This document shows positions 18,592-27,545 of a stretch of 36,253 nucleotides of DNA, piece by piece. Source of the stretch: Arthrobacter alkaliphilus (GTDB taxonomy: Bacteria > Actinomycetota > Actinomycetes > Actinomycetales > Micrococcaceae); contig NZ_JAKEEC010000013.1 of NCBI RefSeq assembly GCF_021483235.1, positions 71,804-108,056 on the forward strand, read 5' to 3'. The notes beneath the pieces are model-generated. The model saw nothing but the letters and a program-made list of their open reading frames with translations, did not search any database and was not told the origin of the DNA. Numbering within the stretch: the first letter of the stretch is position 1; each line of letters begins with the position of its first letter. Both the position numbers and the translations under genes were made by a program.

Positions 18592-18622
18592 TTGGTCACG
18601 GAGCAGGGTGGATCGCTAGCAT
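18592..18622 (+). promoter_or_regulatory. predicted promoter of trpD
   Basis: -35 TTGGTC (18592-18597), a 19-bp spacer and -10 TAGCAT (18617-18622) precede two consecutive GTG codons at 18626 and 18629. The expected start point falls on the second GTG, suggesting a leaderless message. Confidence 0.45.
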
Positions 18623-18628
18623 CAAGTG

Positions 18629-19687
18629 GTGACTTCACAGGCATCTGCAGAGCAGGCAAGCAACTCGTGGCCCGGACTCATCTCCGCATTGATCGACGGG
18701 CATGACCTCTCCGTCGGGAACACGGCATGGGCCATGAACACGATCATGTCCGGGGAAGCCGCCCCCGCCCAGATCGCCGGTTTCCTGGTTGCCCTGCGCG
18801 CCAAAGGGGAAACGGTGGATGAAGTCACCGGACTGGTCGAGGCGATGCTCTCCAACGCCAGGCCCGTGAGCATTCCGGGCGAAAAACTTGACATCGTGGG
18901 CACTGGCGGCGATCGCCTCAACACCGTGAACATTTCGACGATGGCTGCGCTCGTGGCCGCCGGTGCCGGAGCACGCGTGGTCAAGCACGGGAACCGGGCG
19001 GCCTCGTCGTCGTCGGGATCCGCCGACGTCCTGGAGGCGCTGGGCGTGAGGCTCGACTTGCCGATCGAGCGCGTGGCCCGGAACGCCGAGGAGGCGGGGA
19101 TCACCTTCTGTTTCGCCCAAGTGTTCCACCCGTCATTCCGCCACACCGGCGCGGTGCGGGCGGAGCTCGGTATTCCGACGGCGTTCAACTTCCTGGGGCC
19201 GATGACCAACCCGGCCCACGTCCAGGCGTCGGCCGTGGGTGTTGCCAACGCCCCAATGGCCCCGCTGATCGCCGGGGTCCTGGCGCGGCGCGGAAGCCGC
19301 GGATTGGTGTTCCGCGGGGAAGACGGCCTCGATGAACTCACCACCACGGGACCATCCACGGTCTGGGAAATCAGGAACGGTCACGTCGCCGAGCAACGGT
19401 TCTCGCCGGCGGATCTGGGCATACCCGCGGCAACCGTCGCCGATCTTCGAGGCGGCAACGCCGAGGCGAATGCCGCCGTCGTGCGTGAAGTGCTTGACGG
19501 GAAGCCGGGCCCGGTCCGGGACGCCGTGCTGCTCAATGCCGCCGCAGGCCTGGTCGCCTTCGACACCGCAGCCGATGGACCGTTCCTTGACAGGATGAAG
19601 TCGGCCTGGCGGCGGGCGGCGGAATCCATTGATTCCGGAGCGGCCATCCGGGTCCTCGACACGTGGGTCGGACTTACCCGGCGATAG
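18629..19687 (+). CDS. trpD: anthranilate phosphoribosyltransferase
   Basis: Transfers phosphoribose from PRPP to anthranilate, the second step of tryptophan synthesis. The 352-residue protein has the PRPP-binding glycine motif DIVGTGGD, the NTVNIST motif, [21 protein letters not shown], and the anthranilate-binding region around FHPSFRH. GTG codons at 18626 and 18629 are both possible; the second fits the predicted transcription start. It is not next to other trp genes. Its position divergent from ctaE is conserved in many actinobacteria. Confidence 0.95.
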   Translation: MTSQASAEQASNSWPGLISALIDGHDLSVGNTAWAMNTIMSGEAAPAQIAGFLVALRAKGETVDEVTGLVEAMLSNARPVSIPGEKLDIVGTGGDRLNTVNISTMAALVAAGAGARVVKHGNRAASSSSGSADVLEALGVRLDLPIERVARNAEEAGITFCFAQVFHPSFRHTGAVRAELGIPTAFNFLGPMTNPAHVQASAVGVANAPMAPLIAGVLARRGSRGLVFRGEDGLDELTTTGPSTVWEIRNGHVAEQRFSPADLGIPAATVADLRGGNAEANAAVVREVLDGKPGPVRDAVLLNAAAGLVAFDTAADGPFLDRMKSAWRRAAESIDSGAAIRVLDTWVGLTRR

Positions 19688-19711
19688 GCAACGCCCCAGG
19701 GATTCAGTCCC

Positions 19712-19993
19712 TCACTGTTCGAAGCCGAGAGAAAACGCGGCGTCCAGGTCATGCTGCGAGTACGCCCGGAAGGCGATATGCGTGGTGGTGTGAACCACCG
19801 CGGGCACCTTGGAGAGTTTGTCGGCGATGACGTCCGCCAACTCCTCGTGCTTTGCCACGCGTGCCACAGCGATCAGGTCCCATTCCCCAGTCACGGAGTA
19901 GACCTCGCTGATCCCTTCGATCGCGGAGATTTCCTCGGCCGTCTCCGGGATGCGTGAAGCGTCGGTCTTGATCAGGACAAAAGCGGTGATCAC
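19712..19993 (-). CDS. stand-alone Lrp/AsnC ligand-binding (RAM) domain protein
   Basis: A 93-residue protein made only of the Lrp/AsnC effector-binding and oligomerisation domain. The FVLIKTDASRIPETAEEISAI start, the VYSVTGEWDLIAVARV core and the HTTTHIAFRAYS end are the alpha-beta sandwich of that family. The usual N-terminal helix-turn-helix is absent and cannot be found upstream. Such single-domain proteins may bind amino acids or oligomerise with full-length regulators. It uses a GTG start with GGAAAGG upstream and is convergent with trpD. The adjacency to trpD suggests, but does not show, amino-acid sensing. Confidence 0.85.
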   Translation of the reverse strand: MITAFVLIKTDASRIPETAEEISAIEGISEVYSVTGEWDLIAVARVAKHEELADVIADKLSKVPAVVHTTTHIAFRAYSQHDLDAAFSLGFEQ

Positions 19994-20052
19994 GGGGGGC
20001 GGCCTTTCCGAAGTGCAGCAGTGGACGTAGCAAGCCTAGTCCATGGCGGTGC

Positions 20053-20450
20053 TTAAGACCGGCGGCTACGACGACGGACGCGCGCCACGAGGCTGATCAC
20101 GGCGCGGTAGCCGAGCAGGAGGATCGCCAAGCTGATCAAGGCGACAATGACAAACGCGAGCACCACTGTCTGTCCGGTGGCCGCACGCAAGAGCATGCCC
20201 CCGGCCACGGTACGATCCATACGCCCACGCCGCTAGGCCAGATTCGCAAAGGTGCCCGCCAGGCCCGCACGGCGAGCCAGCCGATCGCGGCACCGGCAAG
20301 AAACGGCCAGGCCGTAGAAAAAACCCCGGTCAGCACGTCGGCGCGCTGGTGTGCGTCGCGGCCAATTGCAGCGAAGACAAGAACCAGCAAGGCGTCGGCC
20401 ACGCCGGCGACAAGGGCGGTGCGGGGCAGGGAGGGTTTCGCAGGAGGCAT
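20053..20450 (-). pseudogene. DUF3054 family membrane protein, frameshifted
   Basis: The first part reads from ATG 20450 through two membrane helices (TALVAGVADALLVLVFAAIG and WPFLAGAAIGWLAVRAW) to SGVGVWI. The frame then turns into a non-family tail. A +1 shift near 20211-20214 restores a sensible continuation, TVAGGMLLRAATGQTVVLAFVIVALISLAILLLGY, ending in a basic tail and TAA at 20053. One inserted base there would give an intact 132-residue four-helix DUF3054 protein, with GT restored after WI. No slippery heptamer is present. This is a real deletion or a sequence error. Function of the family is unknown. Confidence 0.75.
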
Positions 20451-20644
20451 GGAAACGACACTATCCCGCACCGCCTCCGAACTCGAACCCAAGGTTCGGC
20501 CCCGGCCGCGTACCGTTGAGCGCGGCACGCCGCCGGCCGCCGTCGGGCAAGCAAAAATTTGCCTGTAGATGGCCCCGGCGGGCGCTGTTAGCATGACGAA
20601 AAGGCGGCCGATCGTGCCGCCCCCGAACACCGAGGAGCAACGTC

Positions 20645-21064
20645 ATGACCACGAACCTCAACCCCTACATCAGCTTTCGGGACAACGCCAAGGAGGCCAT
20701 GGCCTTCTACCAGTCAGTCTTTGGCGGCGAGCTGACCCAGAGTACCTTCGCAGAGTTCCACGCGAGCGAAGACCCCGCCGAAGGCGACAAGATCATGCAC
20801 TCGGCGCTCAAAACCGCCAACGGTTTGCTGCTCATGGCCGCAGATACCCCCAACAGCATGGCCTACAACCCGGGGAACAACATCTCGGTGTCGCTCAGCG
20901 GCGACGACGAAGCCGAACTTCGAGGCTATTGGGACGGACTGGTCGACGGCGGGACGGTCACCGTGCCGATGGAGAAGGCGCCGTGGGGGGACATCTTCGG
21001 AATGCTGACCGATAAGTTCGGTATCGCCTGGCTGGTCAACGTGTCGGGGGAGCAGCCTCAATAA
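20645..21064 (+). CDS. VOC superfamily protein (PhnB/glyoxalase-like)
   Basis: A 139-residue protein with the PhnB-type VOC fold. It starts NPYISFRDNAKEAMAFYQSVFGGEL, has DKIMHSALKTANGLLLMAAD in the middle and PWGDIFGMLTDKFGIAWLVN at the end. VOC proteins bind metals and act as isomerases, dioxygenases or resistance proteins; the specific activity cannot be inferred. GAGGAG lies about eight bases upstream of the ATG. It is divergent from the DUF3054 gene and ends at a hairpin shared with the LCP gene. Confidence 0.88.
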   Translation: MTTNLNPYISFRDNAKEAMAFYQSVFGGELTQSTFAEFHASEDPAEGDKIMHSALKTANGLLLMAADTPNSMAYNPGNNISVSLSGDDEAELRGYWDGLVDGGTVTVPMEKAPWGDIFGMLTDKFGIAWLVNVSGEQPQ

Positions 21065-21076
21065 TTCACCAAACAG

Positions 21077-21115
21077 AAGCGCCCTCCACCACGCAATGCG
21101 GAATAGAGGGCGCTT
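21077..21115. terminator. terminator between VOC gene and LCP gene
   Basis: A perfect 10-bp stem (21077-21086 with 21106-21115), AAGCGCCCTC against its complement, has a 19-base loop. It lies between two convergent genes and is followed by T-rich sequence on both sides. Confidence 0.75.
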
Positions 21116-21128
21116 GTGTCTTGTGGGG

Positions 21129-22655
21129 CTATCCGCCCGGGTTGGTCACCTGGCAGGTCTGGTCTTGGGCGGTCTGGGCAACCACGTCGTTCGGCTTCGG
21201 AGCCGGAAGGGTCGGCTTCGTGCCCGTGGCGAAGTCCTGTCCGGCGTAGAGCTGGACTCCCTGGACACTGGCGACCTGCTGCACGCTCGTTGCCGGCAAC
21301 CCGAACATGGCTGCTACGTCCGCCGCAACGTCGGCAAAGCCCGCACCGTAGTAGACCATGGTCTGCGGCCGGGAGTCGGCTTGGATTCTGGCCACCTTCG
21401 TGAAGCCCCCGGCGGAGAGAAGCGTTCCGATCTCCTGGCTTCGGCCGGTAACGCCCGTTCCGTTTGCAACGGTGATCGGTTGAAGGGCCTTGTCGTATCC
21501 GGCTTTCGAGGGTGCCGTGGATGGGGCAGGGGACGCCGCGGCGCTTGGGGCGGGCTGGCTGAGGTCAGCGCTCTTGGTCAGGGCACTAAAGAAGTTGCTC
21601 GCAGCCGGTTGGTCGAGGTCGAGCCGGTTGGGATCGGAGGCTGCCGGAACATTGGGAACAGTGATGAAGTTGACCTTCGCCGGATCAATGTTCTTGAGCC
21701 TTCCCGAGATGGTCAACAGGGCCGGCACCGAGGCGAGTCCGTCGTCGACGGTGAGGTTCTTCGTCACGGTATCTGCGATGGTCAGCATCTTCTGGGGGTT
21801 GCTGAGCGTTCCGTCAGCTTTGAGCTTTCGCACGAGGGAGCCGAGGAACGATTGCTGCGCCTTGATGCGTCCGAGGTCTCCGCCGTCGGTGAATGCATGG
21901 CGCGTTCGCAGGAACGCCAGTGCCTGGTCACCTTCCACCTGCGAAGTGCCCTTGGGCAAATGCAGTCCGGAGTCAGGGTCGTTGACTGCGGTGCTGACAC
22001 AGACGTCGACGCCGCCGACGGCCTTGGAAAGTTCGGTCACCGCGTTGAAGTCGGCCATCATGAAGTGGTCGATCTCCAAACCCGTCACTTTGTTGACAGT
22101 GTCAACAGCGCAACCGATGCCAGCCTCGGCCATAGCGCTGTTGATCATCGCATTTTGCCGTGCAGGGTAGTGTTTGCCCGTTTTGTTGTCCGTACAAGCC
22201 GGCACATCGACCAACAAGTCGCGCGGGAAGCTGATCACGTTGACATGGTTGTTGTCAGCGGAGATGTCCAGCAACATCATGACGTCCGATTGGCCGTAGC
22301 CGTCGGATTGGTCAGTGGTGCCGAACTGCCCGTTCTTTCCGCTCCTGGTATCGGTTCCCAGGACGAGGATCTGGAGACGGTCCTTGCTGTCGTCTACCGG
22401 CCCTTCCGTCCTGAGTCCACCCGCGCCGAGTGCGGACGTTGAGATGTTGGACTGAAGGCGCCATACCCAATACCCTCCAAACGCGATGACTGCGATCAGC
22501 AAGACAGCTACTGCAGCGCTGGTGATTTTGAACCAGCGGGGCGCGCGGCGAAAGCTGAACCGCCGGCTGCGGGCAGCCAGCTTTCCCTGTCCCGGGTAGG
22601 CGACAGGGGGCGACTGACCCGGCTCCGGGCTGGGTGCATCGTGGCGAGTGACCAA
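21129..22655 (-). CDS. LytR-CpsA-Psr (LCP) family wall-polymer ligase
   Basis: LCP enzymes transfer lipid-linked polymers (teichoic-type polymers, arabinogalactan, capsules) onto peptidoglycan on the outer face of the membrane. The 508-residue protein has a cytoplasmic proline/arginine-rich tail, a single membrane helix (about 43-65) and the LCP domain (about 93-250) with LVLGTDTR, QSDVMMLLDI, VISFPRDLLVDVP and LAFLRTRHAFTDGGDLGR. A Ser/Ala/Pro linker and a C-terminal LytR_C domain (about 385-475, ITVANGTGVTGRSQEIGTLL) follow. It uses a TTG start at 22655 supported by GGAGAGG. A TACAAT box lies 39 bases upstream. Confidence 0.92.
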   Translation of the reverse strand: MVTRHDAPSPEPGQSPPVAYPGQGKLAARSRRFSFRRAPRWFKITSAAVAVLLIAVIAFGGYWVWRLQSNISTSALGAGGLRTEGPVDDSKDRLQILVLGTDTRSGKNGQFGTTDQSDGYGQSDVMMLLDISADNNHVNVISFPRDLLVDVPACTDNKTGKHYPARQNAMINSAMAEAGIGCAVDTVNKVTGLEIDHFMMADFNAVTELSKAVGGVDVCVSTAVNDPDSGLHLPKGTSQVEGDQALAFLRTRHAFTDGGDLGRIKAQQSFLGSLVRKLKADGTLSNPQKMLTIADTVTKNLTVDDGLASVPALLTISGRLKNIDPAKVNFITVPNVPAASDPNRLDLDQPAASNFFSALTKSADLSQPAPSAAASPAPSTAPSKAGYDKALQPITVANGTGVTGRSQEIGTLLSAGGFTKVARIQADSRPQTMVYYGAGFADVAADVAAMFGLPATSVQQVASVQGVQLYAGQDFATGTKPTLPAPKPNDVVAQTAQDQTCQVTNPGG

Positions 22656-22693
22656 AAGAGAACTACCTCTCCAGGGGAAATACGGACTGCCCT

Positions 22694-22699
22694 ATTGTA
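22694..22699 (-). promoter_or_regulatory. -10 element of the LCP gene
   Basis: TACAAT on the minus strand, about 40 bases before the TTG start. No convincing -35 is visible at the expected distance. Confidence 0.4.
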
Positions 22700-22828
22700 G
22701 CCGGGGGGTCTGGGAAGGTTCGGTGAGGCCCGCGGCGATCCTCGCGGTACTCGGCCTGGGGACCGCGGTTTCGGCAAACAGCTAGGGTTCCGGCAAAGAG
22801 CTAAGAGGGCATGCCGGCGACGTTTGCG

Positions 22829-23305
22829 TCACCCCTTCTGTTCATCGCGGTCCTTCTCCCATTCGGCCATGAGCCCGGGAAGCCGGGCGTCCAGGAACCG
22901 ATAAAAGCTTGCCATTTCCTCCAGCCGGAGGGCGGCCGTGGACGTTTGGTCGCCAATCGCGTTGCTTGCTGAGTCGGCGAGGTCCGCGAGTGCACGGTAA
23001 ACCGGACGTTCCTGGGCGAAGGATGCCAGCCAGGCATTGGGCGGAACTTCATAGCGGTCCCTCCTGCTACCCGGCCGCGACACCCTCCGCACGATGGCCA
23101 ACGATTGCAGATAGCGGACCGCGCCCGAGATCGCTGCAGCGCTCACGCCGAGCACGTCACCCAGTTCGAGTGCCGTCAAGCCGCCGTCTTCGGCGACCGT
23201 CAGTGCCATGAGGACGCGGGCAGGCATCTTGGGCATACCGGCGGCGGTAAGGATGGCGGCCGATTGCTCGGCCGCCTCGCGAACTGCGTGCTCGTCTCTC
23301 GCCAT
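22829..23305 (-). CDS. MarR/GbsR-like winged-helix regulator of ABC operon
   Basis: A 158-residue DNA-binding protein. A winged helix lies at about 20-95 (MPARVLMALTVAEDGGLTALELGDVLGVSAAAISGAVRYL, with the wing RPGSRRDRYEV). A helical C-terminal part (about 100-155) probably serves dimerisation. It is the last gene of a minus-strand unit, 46 bases after the permease, and probably regulates the exporter. The 18-bp palindrome upstream of the ATPase gene is the obvious candidate operator. The effector is unknown. Confidence 0.85.
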   Translation of the reverse strand: MARDEHAVREAAEQSAAILTAAGMPKMPARVLMALTVAEDGGLTALELGDVLGVSAAAISGAVRYLQSLAIVRRVSRPGSRRDRYEVPPNAWLASFAQERPVYRALADLADSASNAIGDQTSTAALRLEEMASFYRFLDARLPGLMAEWEKDRDEQKG

Positions 23306-23351
23306 TTATTGCATACCTTCCTCGGCCCGCGGTGCCGGGCATTCTTCGGCG

Positions 23352-24974
23352 TTACGCCGTGTTCAATTCACGCCGCGTCATGGTCGCTGTCGCCGCGAGG
23401 GCAACCACCACCGCGATGCACAGCATCCATATGCCTCCGCTCCAGTCCGTGGAAGTGCCGATAGGTACGGGGGAGTGGGTGAATGGTGACAGGTTGCGGA
23501 GCCACTCCGGCATGCCCACGAGGCCACCGAACAGCCCGAAAACGGTGCCGAGGCCCAGCAAGGTCCAACCCAGGCCGACAGTCCACGCGGGCAGCGCGAC
23601 GAACACGAGTGCCAGGGCGCTCAGGTATAGCAAAGCCGCCGGCAGTTGCGCGGTGGCCGCCGCGAAGGAATCGCCAACGCGCGCGGACGTATCGCCGACG
23701 GCCAGTGCACTGAGCGCCGACGCCACCGCGCCACTGAGAAGCACCAGTACGATCGACGCAGTGCCCACCGTGAAGTACCCGACCAGCCACCGGACTCTTG
23801 ATACCCGGGTGGCGAGCACCTGCTCTGCTGTTCCGGAAACCTCTTCCTGGCGCATCCTGATGATGACTTGTGTTGCGCAAGCCGCCGCAAGAACGCCGAC
23901 CATCACGAAGATCGCCGAGATAAAGAGCTGGACGAGCGAGCCTTTGCCTCCCGGGATGAGGCTCGCCATGACCTTCTCCACGGTGGGGTCGGCCGTTGCA
24001 GCACCGGAGACCGCATTTGCAAGGGTGCCCGTGAGCAGCCCTCCGAGCGCGCCACCCACGCACCAACCCACCACTGTTGGCCACTGCAGTCTCCACGCGA
24101 GAGCCAAGGAGGTGGAGAGCGTGCTGCGGGCATCAACGCGGCCGAGGCGGCCGCTCAGCAAGCTGGCACCGCTGTCGCGTTGCCCTTGAAGCACGAATAC
24201 CAGCGCGAGAAGTGCAGCCGTGAGCGCCAGGTTCAGTAGCAGGGGAGTGAGGTTGTTGGCGTCAAAGGCGAGGGTTTGCTGGCCCCAACCGATGGGCGAG
24301 ACCCAGCTCCACCATGCCGGCGTCATGTTGAGATGGTCGGCTGCGGGGGTGGCGAGGGCGTCGCCGATGCCACGGATGACATATGCGCCTGTGACTGCCG
24401 CCGCAGCCACGCCGTTTGCGCCGCGGGACGTCCGCATGAGTTGGGCGGCGAACAGTCCCACTGCGAGGAAGGTGAGTCCGACGGCGGCCGTCGCGCAGCC
24501 GGCGATGAACGATCCCTTCGGGTCCAAGCCGCCGGCAATGAAGGCGAGCGCCACGAAGGTCCCGATAGCCACGTTGACGAGCGCGCCGTAGATGATCGTG
24601 GCCACTGAGGGCAAGGTACGGCCTGCCGGTGTTGCGGCAAGGAGTTCGGCCCTTCCGGACTCCTCCTCGGCACGCGAATGCCGCACTGCCAGGAAAGTAT
24701 TCATCAGGCCGGCGAGCACCGCGATGAACGTGAAGATTTCGAAGAAGACGAATTGATCGAGCCCGCCGCCCTCGGGTGTTCCCCGAAGCATCAGGATGCT
24801 CGGGTTGGCGACAGCAAGCTGGAGGATACTGGCGCGCCCCGCAGGGTCCCCGTACGTCTTTTCAACCGCGGACACGGAGAACAGCGCCAGGAGGGCGATG
24901 CCGAAAATCCAGATCACCAGCTGCAGGCGGTCGCGCCGCAGTCGTTGAAGGAGCAAGGTGGCCAAAGTGCTCAT
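23352..24974 (-). CDS. ABC exporter permease (two-domain, antibiotic-export type)
   Basis: A 540-residue membrane protein with about twelve helices in two similar halves. Each half begins with a helix and then a cytoplasmic loop carrying an Arg/Glu-rich segment ([21 protein letters not shown] in the first, [21 protein letters not shown] in the second). This duplicated architecture is typical of actinobacterial permeases annotated as polyketide-antibiotic exporters. The ATG overlaps the ATPase stop (ATGA), so the two are translationally coupled. The substrate is unknown. Confidence 0.9.
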   Translation of the reverse strand: MSTLATLLLQRLRRDRLQLVIWIFGIALLALFSVSAVEKTYGDPAGRASILQLAVANPSILMLRGTPEGGGLDQFVFFEIFTFIAVLAGLMNTFLAVRHSRAEEESGRAELLAATPAGRTLPSVATIIYGALVNVAIGTFVALAFIAGGLDPKGSFIAGCATAAVGLTFLAVGLFAAQLMRTSRGANGVAAAAVTGAYVIRGIGDALATPAADHLNMTPAWWSWVSPIGWGQQTLAFDANNLTPLLLNLALTAALLALVFVLQGQRDSGASLLSGRLGRVDARSTLSTSLALAWRLQWPTVVGWCVGGALGGLLTGTLANAVSGAATADPTVEKVMASLIPGGKGSLVQLFISAIFVMVGVLAAACATQVIIRMRQEEVSGTAEQVLATRVSRVRWLVGYFTVGTASIVLVLLSGAVASALSALAVGDTSARVGDSFAAATAQLPAALLYLSALALVFVALPAWTVGLGWTLLGLGTVFGLFGGLVGMPEWLRNLSPFTHSPVPIGTSTDWSGGIWMLCIAVVVALAATATMTRRELNTA

Positions 24975-25957
24975 CGCAAGCTCGCCTCCTGAGCTGCCTC
25001 CCGACGTCGGGCCTTGCGTGAGGCGTGCGGCACGAGGGACGCTTCAGCCGGGTTGAGCTCATCCCCATAGTGCCGCAGGAACAGTTCTTCGAGCGACGGC
25101 GGGGCGATACGAAGGCCTTTGACGTTCAGTTCCGTCAGCACGGGCAGGAGGGACGTAATCTTGTCGCTGTCCACCGTGAAGCGGGCGCGGCCGTTGTCCA
25201 GGGCTACGTCGTGTATGGACGGAATGCGGGCAATGTCCGCATCCGTCAGCCCGTTCCTGGCGAACGACACCTCGGTCCGGGTCAGGTGGCGCAGTTCGGC
25301 AAGCGTTCCGGATTCCACCATCTTGCCGGCGCGGATGATGGTCACCCGGTCGCAGAGTTGCTCTACCTCGGACAGGATGTGGCTGGAAAGCAGCACGGTG
25401 CTTCCTTCAGAGGCCAACCGCCTGATCTCCTGGTTGAAGACGCCTTCCATGAGCGGATCGAGTCCGCTGGTGGGCTCGTCGAGGATGTACAGGTCGGCGG
25501 GCGAGGCAAATGCGGTGATCAGTGCCACTTTCTGGCGGTTGCCCTTCGAATAGGACCGGCCTTTCTTGGACGGGTCCAGCTGAAACGCTTCGATCAGCCG
25601 GGCCTTGCGTTCGGTGTACGCCTTCTTGTCGTTGGTGCCGCCGCGCAGGCGGCTGAGAAGGTCAATCGCCTCGCCGCCGGAGAGGTTTGGCCACAAGCTG
25701 ACATCGCCGGGGACATACGCAATACGCTTGTGCAGCTCCACCGCGTCCGTCCACGGATTCTGGCCGAAGACCGTTGCGCTTCCGCCGTCGGCCCGGGCAA
25801 GACCAAGCAACACCCGGATGGTGGTGGACTTGCCCGCCCCGTTCGGGCCAAGGAATCCATGCACCTCCCCGGCGTCGACAGATAGCTCGAGTCCGTCGAG
25901 TGCACGAACCCGTCCGTAGTGTTTCTCAAGGCCGTGGGCCTCAATCACTGTGTTCAT
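24971..25957 (-). CDS. ABC transporter ATP-binding protein
   Basis: A 328-residue exporter ATPase of the DrrA/CcmA type. Walker A is GPNGAGKS (37-44), the signature region reads YSKGNRQKV in place of LSGGQ, Walker B/D-loop is [12 protein letters not shown], and the H-loop is SSH in [12 protein letters not shown]-terminal extension (about 215-328) ends with an Arg/Ala-rich tail. It heads the exporter operon with the permease and repressor. Its promoter (-35 TTCACA, 17-bp spacer, -10 TAGCGT) is overlapped by a perfect palindrome. Confidence 0.93.
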   Translation of the reverse strand: MNTVIEAHGLEKHYGRVRALDGLELSVDAGEVHGFLGPNGAGKSTTIRVLLGLARADGGSATVFGQNPWTDAVELHKRIAYVPGDVSLWPNLSGGEAIDLLSRLRGGTNDKKAYTERKARLIEAFQLDPSKKGRSYSKGNRQKVALITAFASPADLYILDEPTSGLDPLMEGVFNQEIRRLASEGSTVLLSSHILSEVEQLCDRVTIIRAGKMVESGTLAELRHLTRTEVSFARNGLTDADIARIPSIHDVALDNGRARFTVDSDKITSLLPVLTELNVKGLRIAPPSLEELFLRHYGDELNPAEASLVPHASRKARRREAAQEASLR

Positions 25958-25964
25958 ACTTCGA

Positions 25965-25993
25965 ACGCTACGCTCGATTCACAAATTTGTGAA
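25965..25993 (-). promoter_or_regulatory. promoter of the ABC exporter operon
   Basis: On the minus strand, -35 TTCACA (25993-25988), a 17-bp spacer and -10 TAGCGT (25970-25965) are followed eight bases later by the ATG. No clear ribosome site is present, so the mRNA may be leaderless or have a very short leader. Confidence 0.55.
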
Positions 25994-25994
25994 T
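25977..25994. promoter_or_regulatory. 18-bp palindromic operator
   Basis: ATTCACAAATTTGTGAAT is a perfect 18-bp palindrome. It covers the -35 and much of the spacer of the ABC operon promoter, the classic position for repression. The regulator at the end of the same operon is the likely ligand. Confidence 0.75.
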
Positions 25995-26273
25995 GTTCTT
26001 AACGGGATCTTAATGGCGGTCGCTTCTCAGGGGGAGTGCACCGAGGTCCGCGGCGACGACTGAGTGCTCCCGGGTCCGGCACTCGCTCTCCGCGTCCCAA
26101 TTCGGGTGTTCAGTACTCGTGCCCGGGCAGTGGGCGGCACGTAGCTTTGGCTCCATCCCAATTGTTCGGAATCAGTGGTTCCTGAAAGGTCTTGCCATGG
26201 GTTGGATCGGGTTTCCATGCTCCTTCGCGCCGGCTCCGGCGTTCCGTACCTGGTCCGCGAAGGGAGTCCGGTC

Positions 26274-27545
26274 ATGATCATGATGCCCCATTCCGCCGTG
26301 CAGACTGCGGCGTGGCCGTTCTTCGCAGGGGTGGATTTCTCACTCTGGCACCGCTACATGCCGCTCGCGCTGGCCGGGATGGTGGTTTGGGGCTTGTGGC
26401 TTTACCGGGTCATACTTTCCCGCCGGGCGCAGCCCATCATCAGCAACTTTTCTGCCACCACCTCGGTGATAGTTCCGTCATTCCACGAAGATGTCGACAT
26501 CCTGATGCGGTGCCTGGACTCGTGGCTGGCCCAGAACCCAACCGAGATCATCATCGTCCTGGACGTCAAAGACCTCGAGGCATACGACCGGATCGTTGAA
26601 TTGCGGAACCCGGTGGTGCGTCCGGTGTTGTTCCACCATGCGGGAAAGCGTTCCGCGCTGGGGTGCGGTGTCCGGGCGGCCCGGGGCGAGTTACTGATCT
26701 TTGTGGATTCGGACACGTCGTGGGAGCCGGGGCTCTTGGCTGCCGTTCAGATGCCGTTCGAAGACCCCTGGGTGGGCGGGGTGGGAACCCAGCAGAACGT
26801 CTACGATCGGAATTCGAGCATCTGGCGCCGGATCGCGGACTGGCTGGTTAACCTTCGGTATTTCGATTATGTCCCCGCCATGGGCAGGGCCGGCGCGGTG
26901 GCCTGCCTGTCCGGGCGGACTGCGGCCTACCGGAGGTCGGTTGTTTTGCCGGTGCTTTCGAACCTGGAAGACGAGTTCTTCCTTGGGCGGCGGTGCATTT
27001 CGGGCGACGACGGCCGGCTCACCTGGCTGGTGCTCGCCTCCGGCTACAAGACGGTCCATCAGTCCTCGGCCAAGGCGCTTTCCATGTTCCCCAACAACCT
27101 GCGGGGTTTCATCAAGCAGCGCGTGCGCTGGAGCCGGAATTCCTACCGGTGCTATTTGACGGCGATGTACAAGGGCTGGCTGTGGAAGACACCCTTCGTC
27201 ACCAAAGTCACGGTCCTGCAGATCCTGCTGACCCCGGTGACCATGGGCGTGACGATGACATACCTCCTTTGGGGACGGCTTGAGCTCACGCCGCTCGGCA
27301 TCGTTTTCGCTCTTGCCTGGGTGCTTCTGGGACGCGGTATCCGCGGGCTGTCCCATTTGCGCCGGCATCCCCGGGATCTCCTCTTGCTGCCTTTGCTGAC
27401 CCTTGTGGTCATTGTCATCGCACTTCCGGTGAAGGCCTATGCGTTCATCACGATGAATAAACAGGGCTGGCTCACCCGCAATGACACCGCAACCGGCGGG
27501 GAAGGTCAGACCGCCTCCACCCTCGTGCACAAGGAAGTCAGCTGA
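26274..27545 (+). CDS. processive family 2 glycosyltransferase (hyaluronan synthase/NodC/Alg8-like)
   Basis: A membrane polysaccharide synthase of 423 residues. After one N-terminal helix (about 28-48) the GT-A domain shows TSVIVPSFHED (63-72), the DxD motif FVDSDTSW (Asp145, Asp147), the acceptor-site motif SGDDGRLT (243-250) and the processive signature QRVRW (Q282-W286). Three or more C-terminal helices follow (about 310-333, 341-357, 366-388). The GDD..LT and QxxRW spacing matches hyaluronan synthase and NodC. The ATG at 26274 is chosen because AGGGAG lies seven bases upstream; in-frame starts at 26175 and 26217 lack this. It overlaps the next gene by one base. The sugar donor is unknown; UDP-glucuronate is likely to be involved, given the dehydrogenase downstream. 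Confidence 0.88.
   Translation: MIMMPHSAVQTAAWPFFAGVDFSLWHRYMPLALAGMVVWGLWLYRVILSRRAQPIISNFSATTSVIVPSFHEDVDILMRCLDSWLAQNPTEIIIVLDVKDLEAYDRIVELRNPVVRPVLFHHAGKRSALGCGVRAARGELLIFVDSDTSWEPGLLAAVQMPFEDPWVGGVGTQQNVYDRNSSIWRRIADWLVNLRYFDYVPAMGRAGAVACLSGRTAAYRRSVVLPVLSNLEDEFFLGRRCISGDDGRLTWLVLASGYKTVHQSSAKALSMFPNNLRGFIKQRVRWSRNSYRCYLTAMYKGWLWKTPFVTKVTVLQILLTPVTMGVTMTYLLWGRLELTPLGIVFALAWVLLGRGIRGLSHLRRHPRDLLLLPLLTLVVIVIALPVKAYAFITMNKQGWLTRNDTATGGEGQTASTLVHKEVS

Larger units (their letters stand above)
25958..26273. other. intergenic region between ABC operon and polysaccharide genes
   Basis: This 316-base stretch separates two divergent units. It holds the ABC promoter and palindrome at its left end and a 6-bp inverted repeat (26062-26067 with 26079-26084). 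No good sigma-70-type promoter for the glycosyltransferase was found by eye, and no open frame here has a credible ribosome site or coding pattern. Confidence 0.6.

Noticed and set aside
19698..19712. 5-bp hairpin between trpD and the Lrp-domain gene
   Set aside because: Stem is short and overlaps a stop codon; weak as a terminator.
20066..20299. 77-codon minus-strand frame inside the DUF3054 region
   Set aside because: It is in the third frame; the true continuation of the broken gene lies in a different frame ending at 20053.
21096..22442. 448-codon open frame on the plus strand
   Set aside because: Antisense to the LCP gene, no ribosome site and no recognisable motif.
22770..22807. Imperfect tandem repeat (TTCGGCAAACAGCTAGGG followed by a similar 20-mer)
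   Set aside because: Only two diverged copies in a non-coding stretch; probably chance or a decayed duplication.
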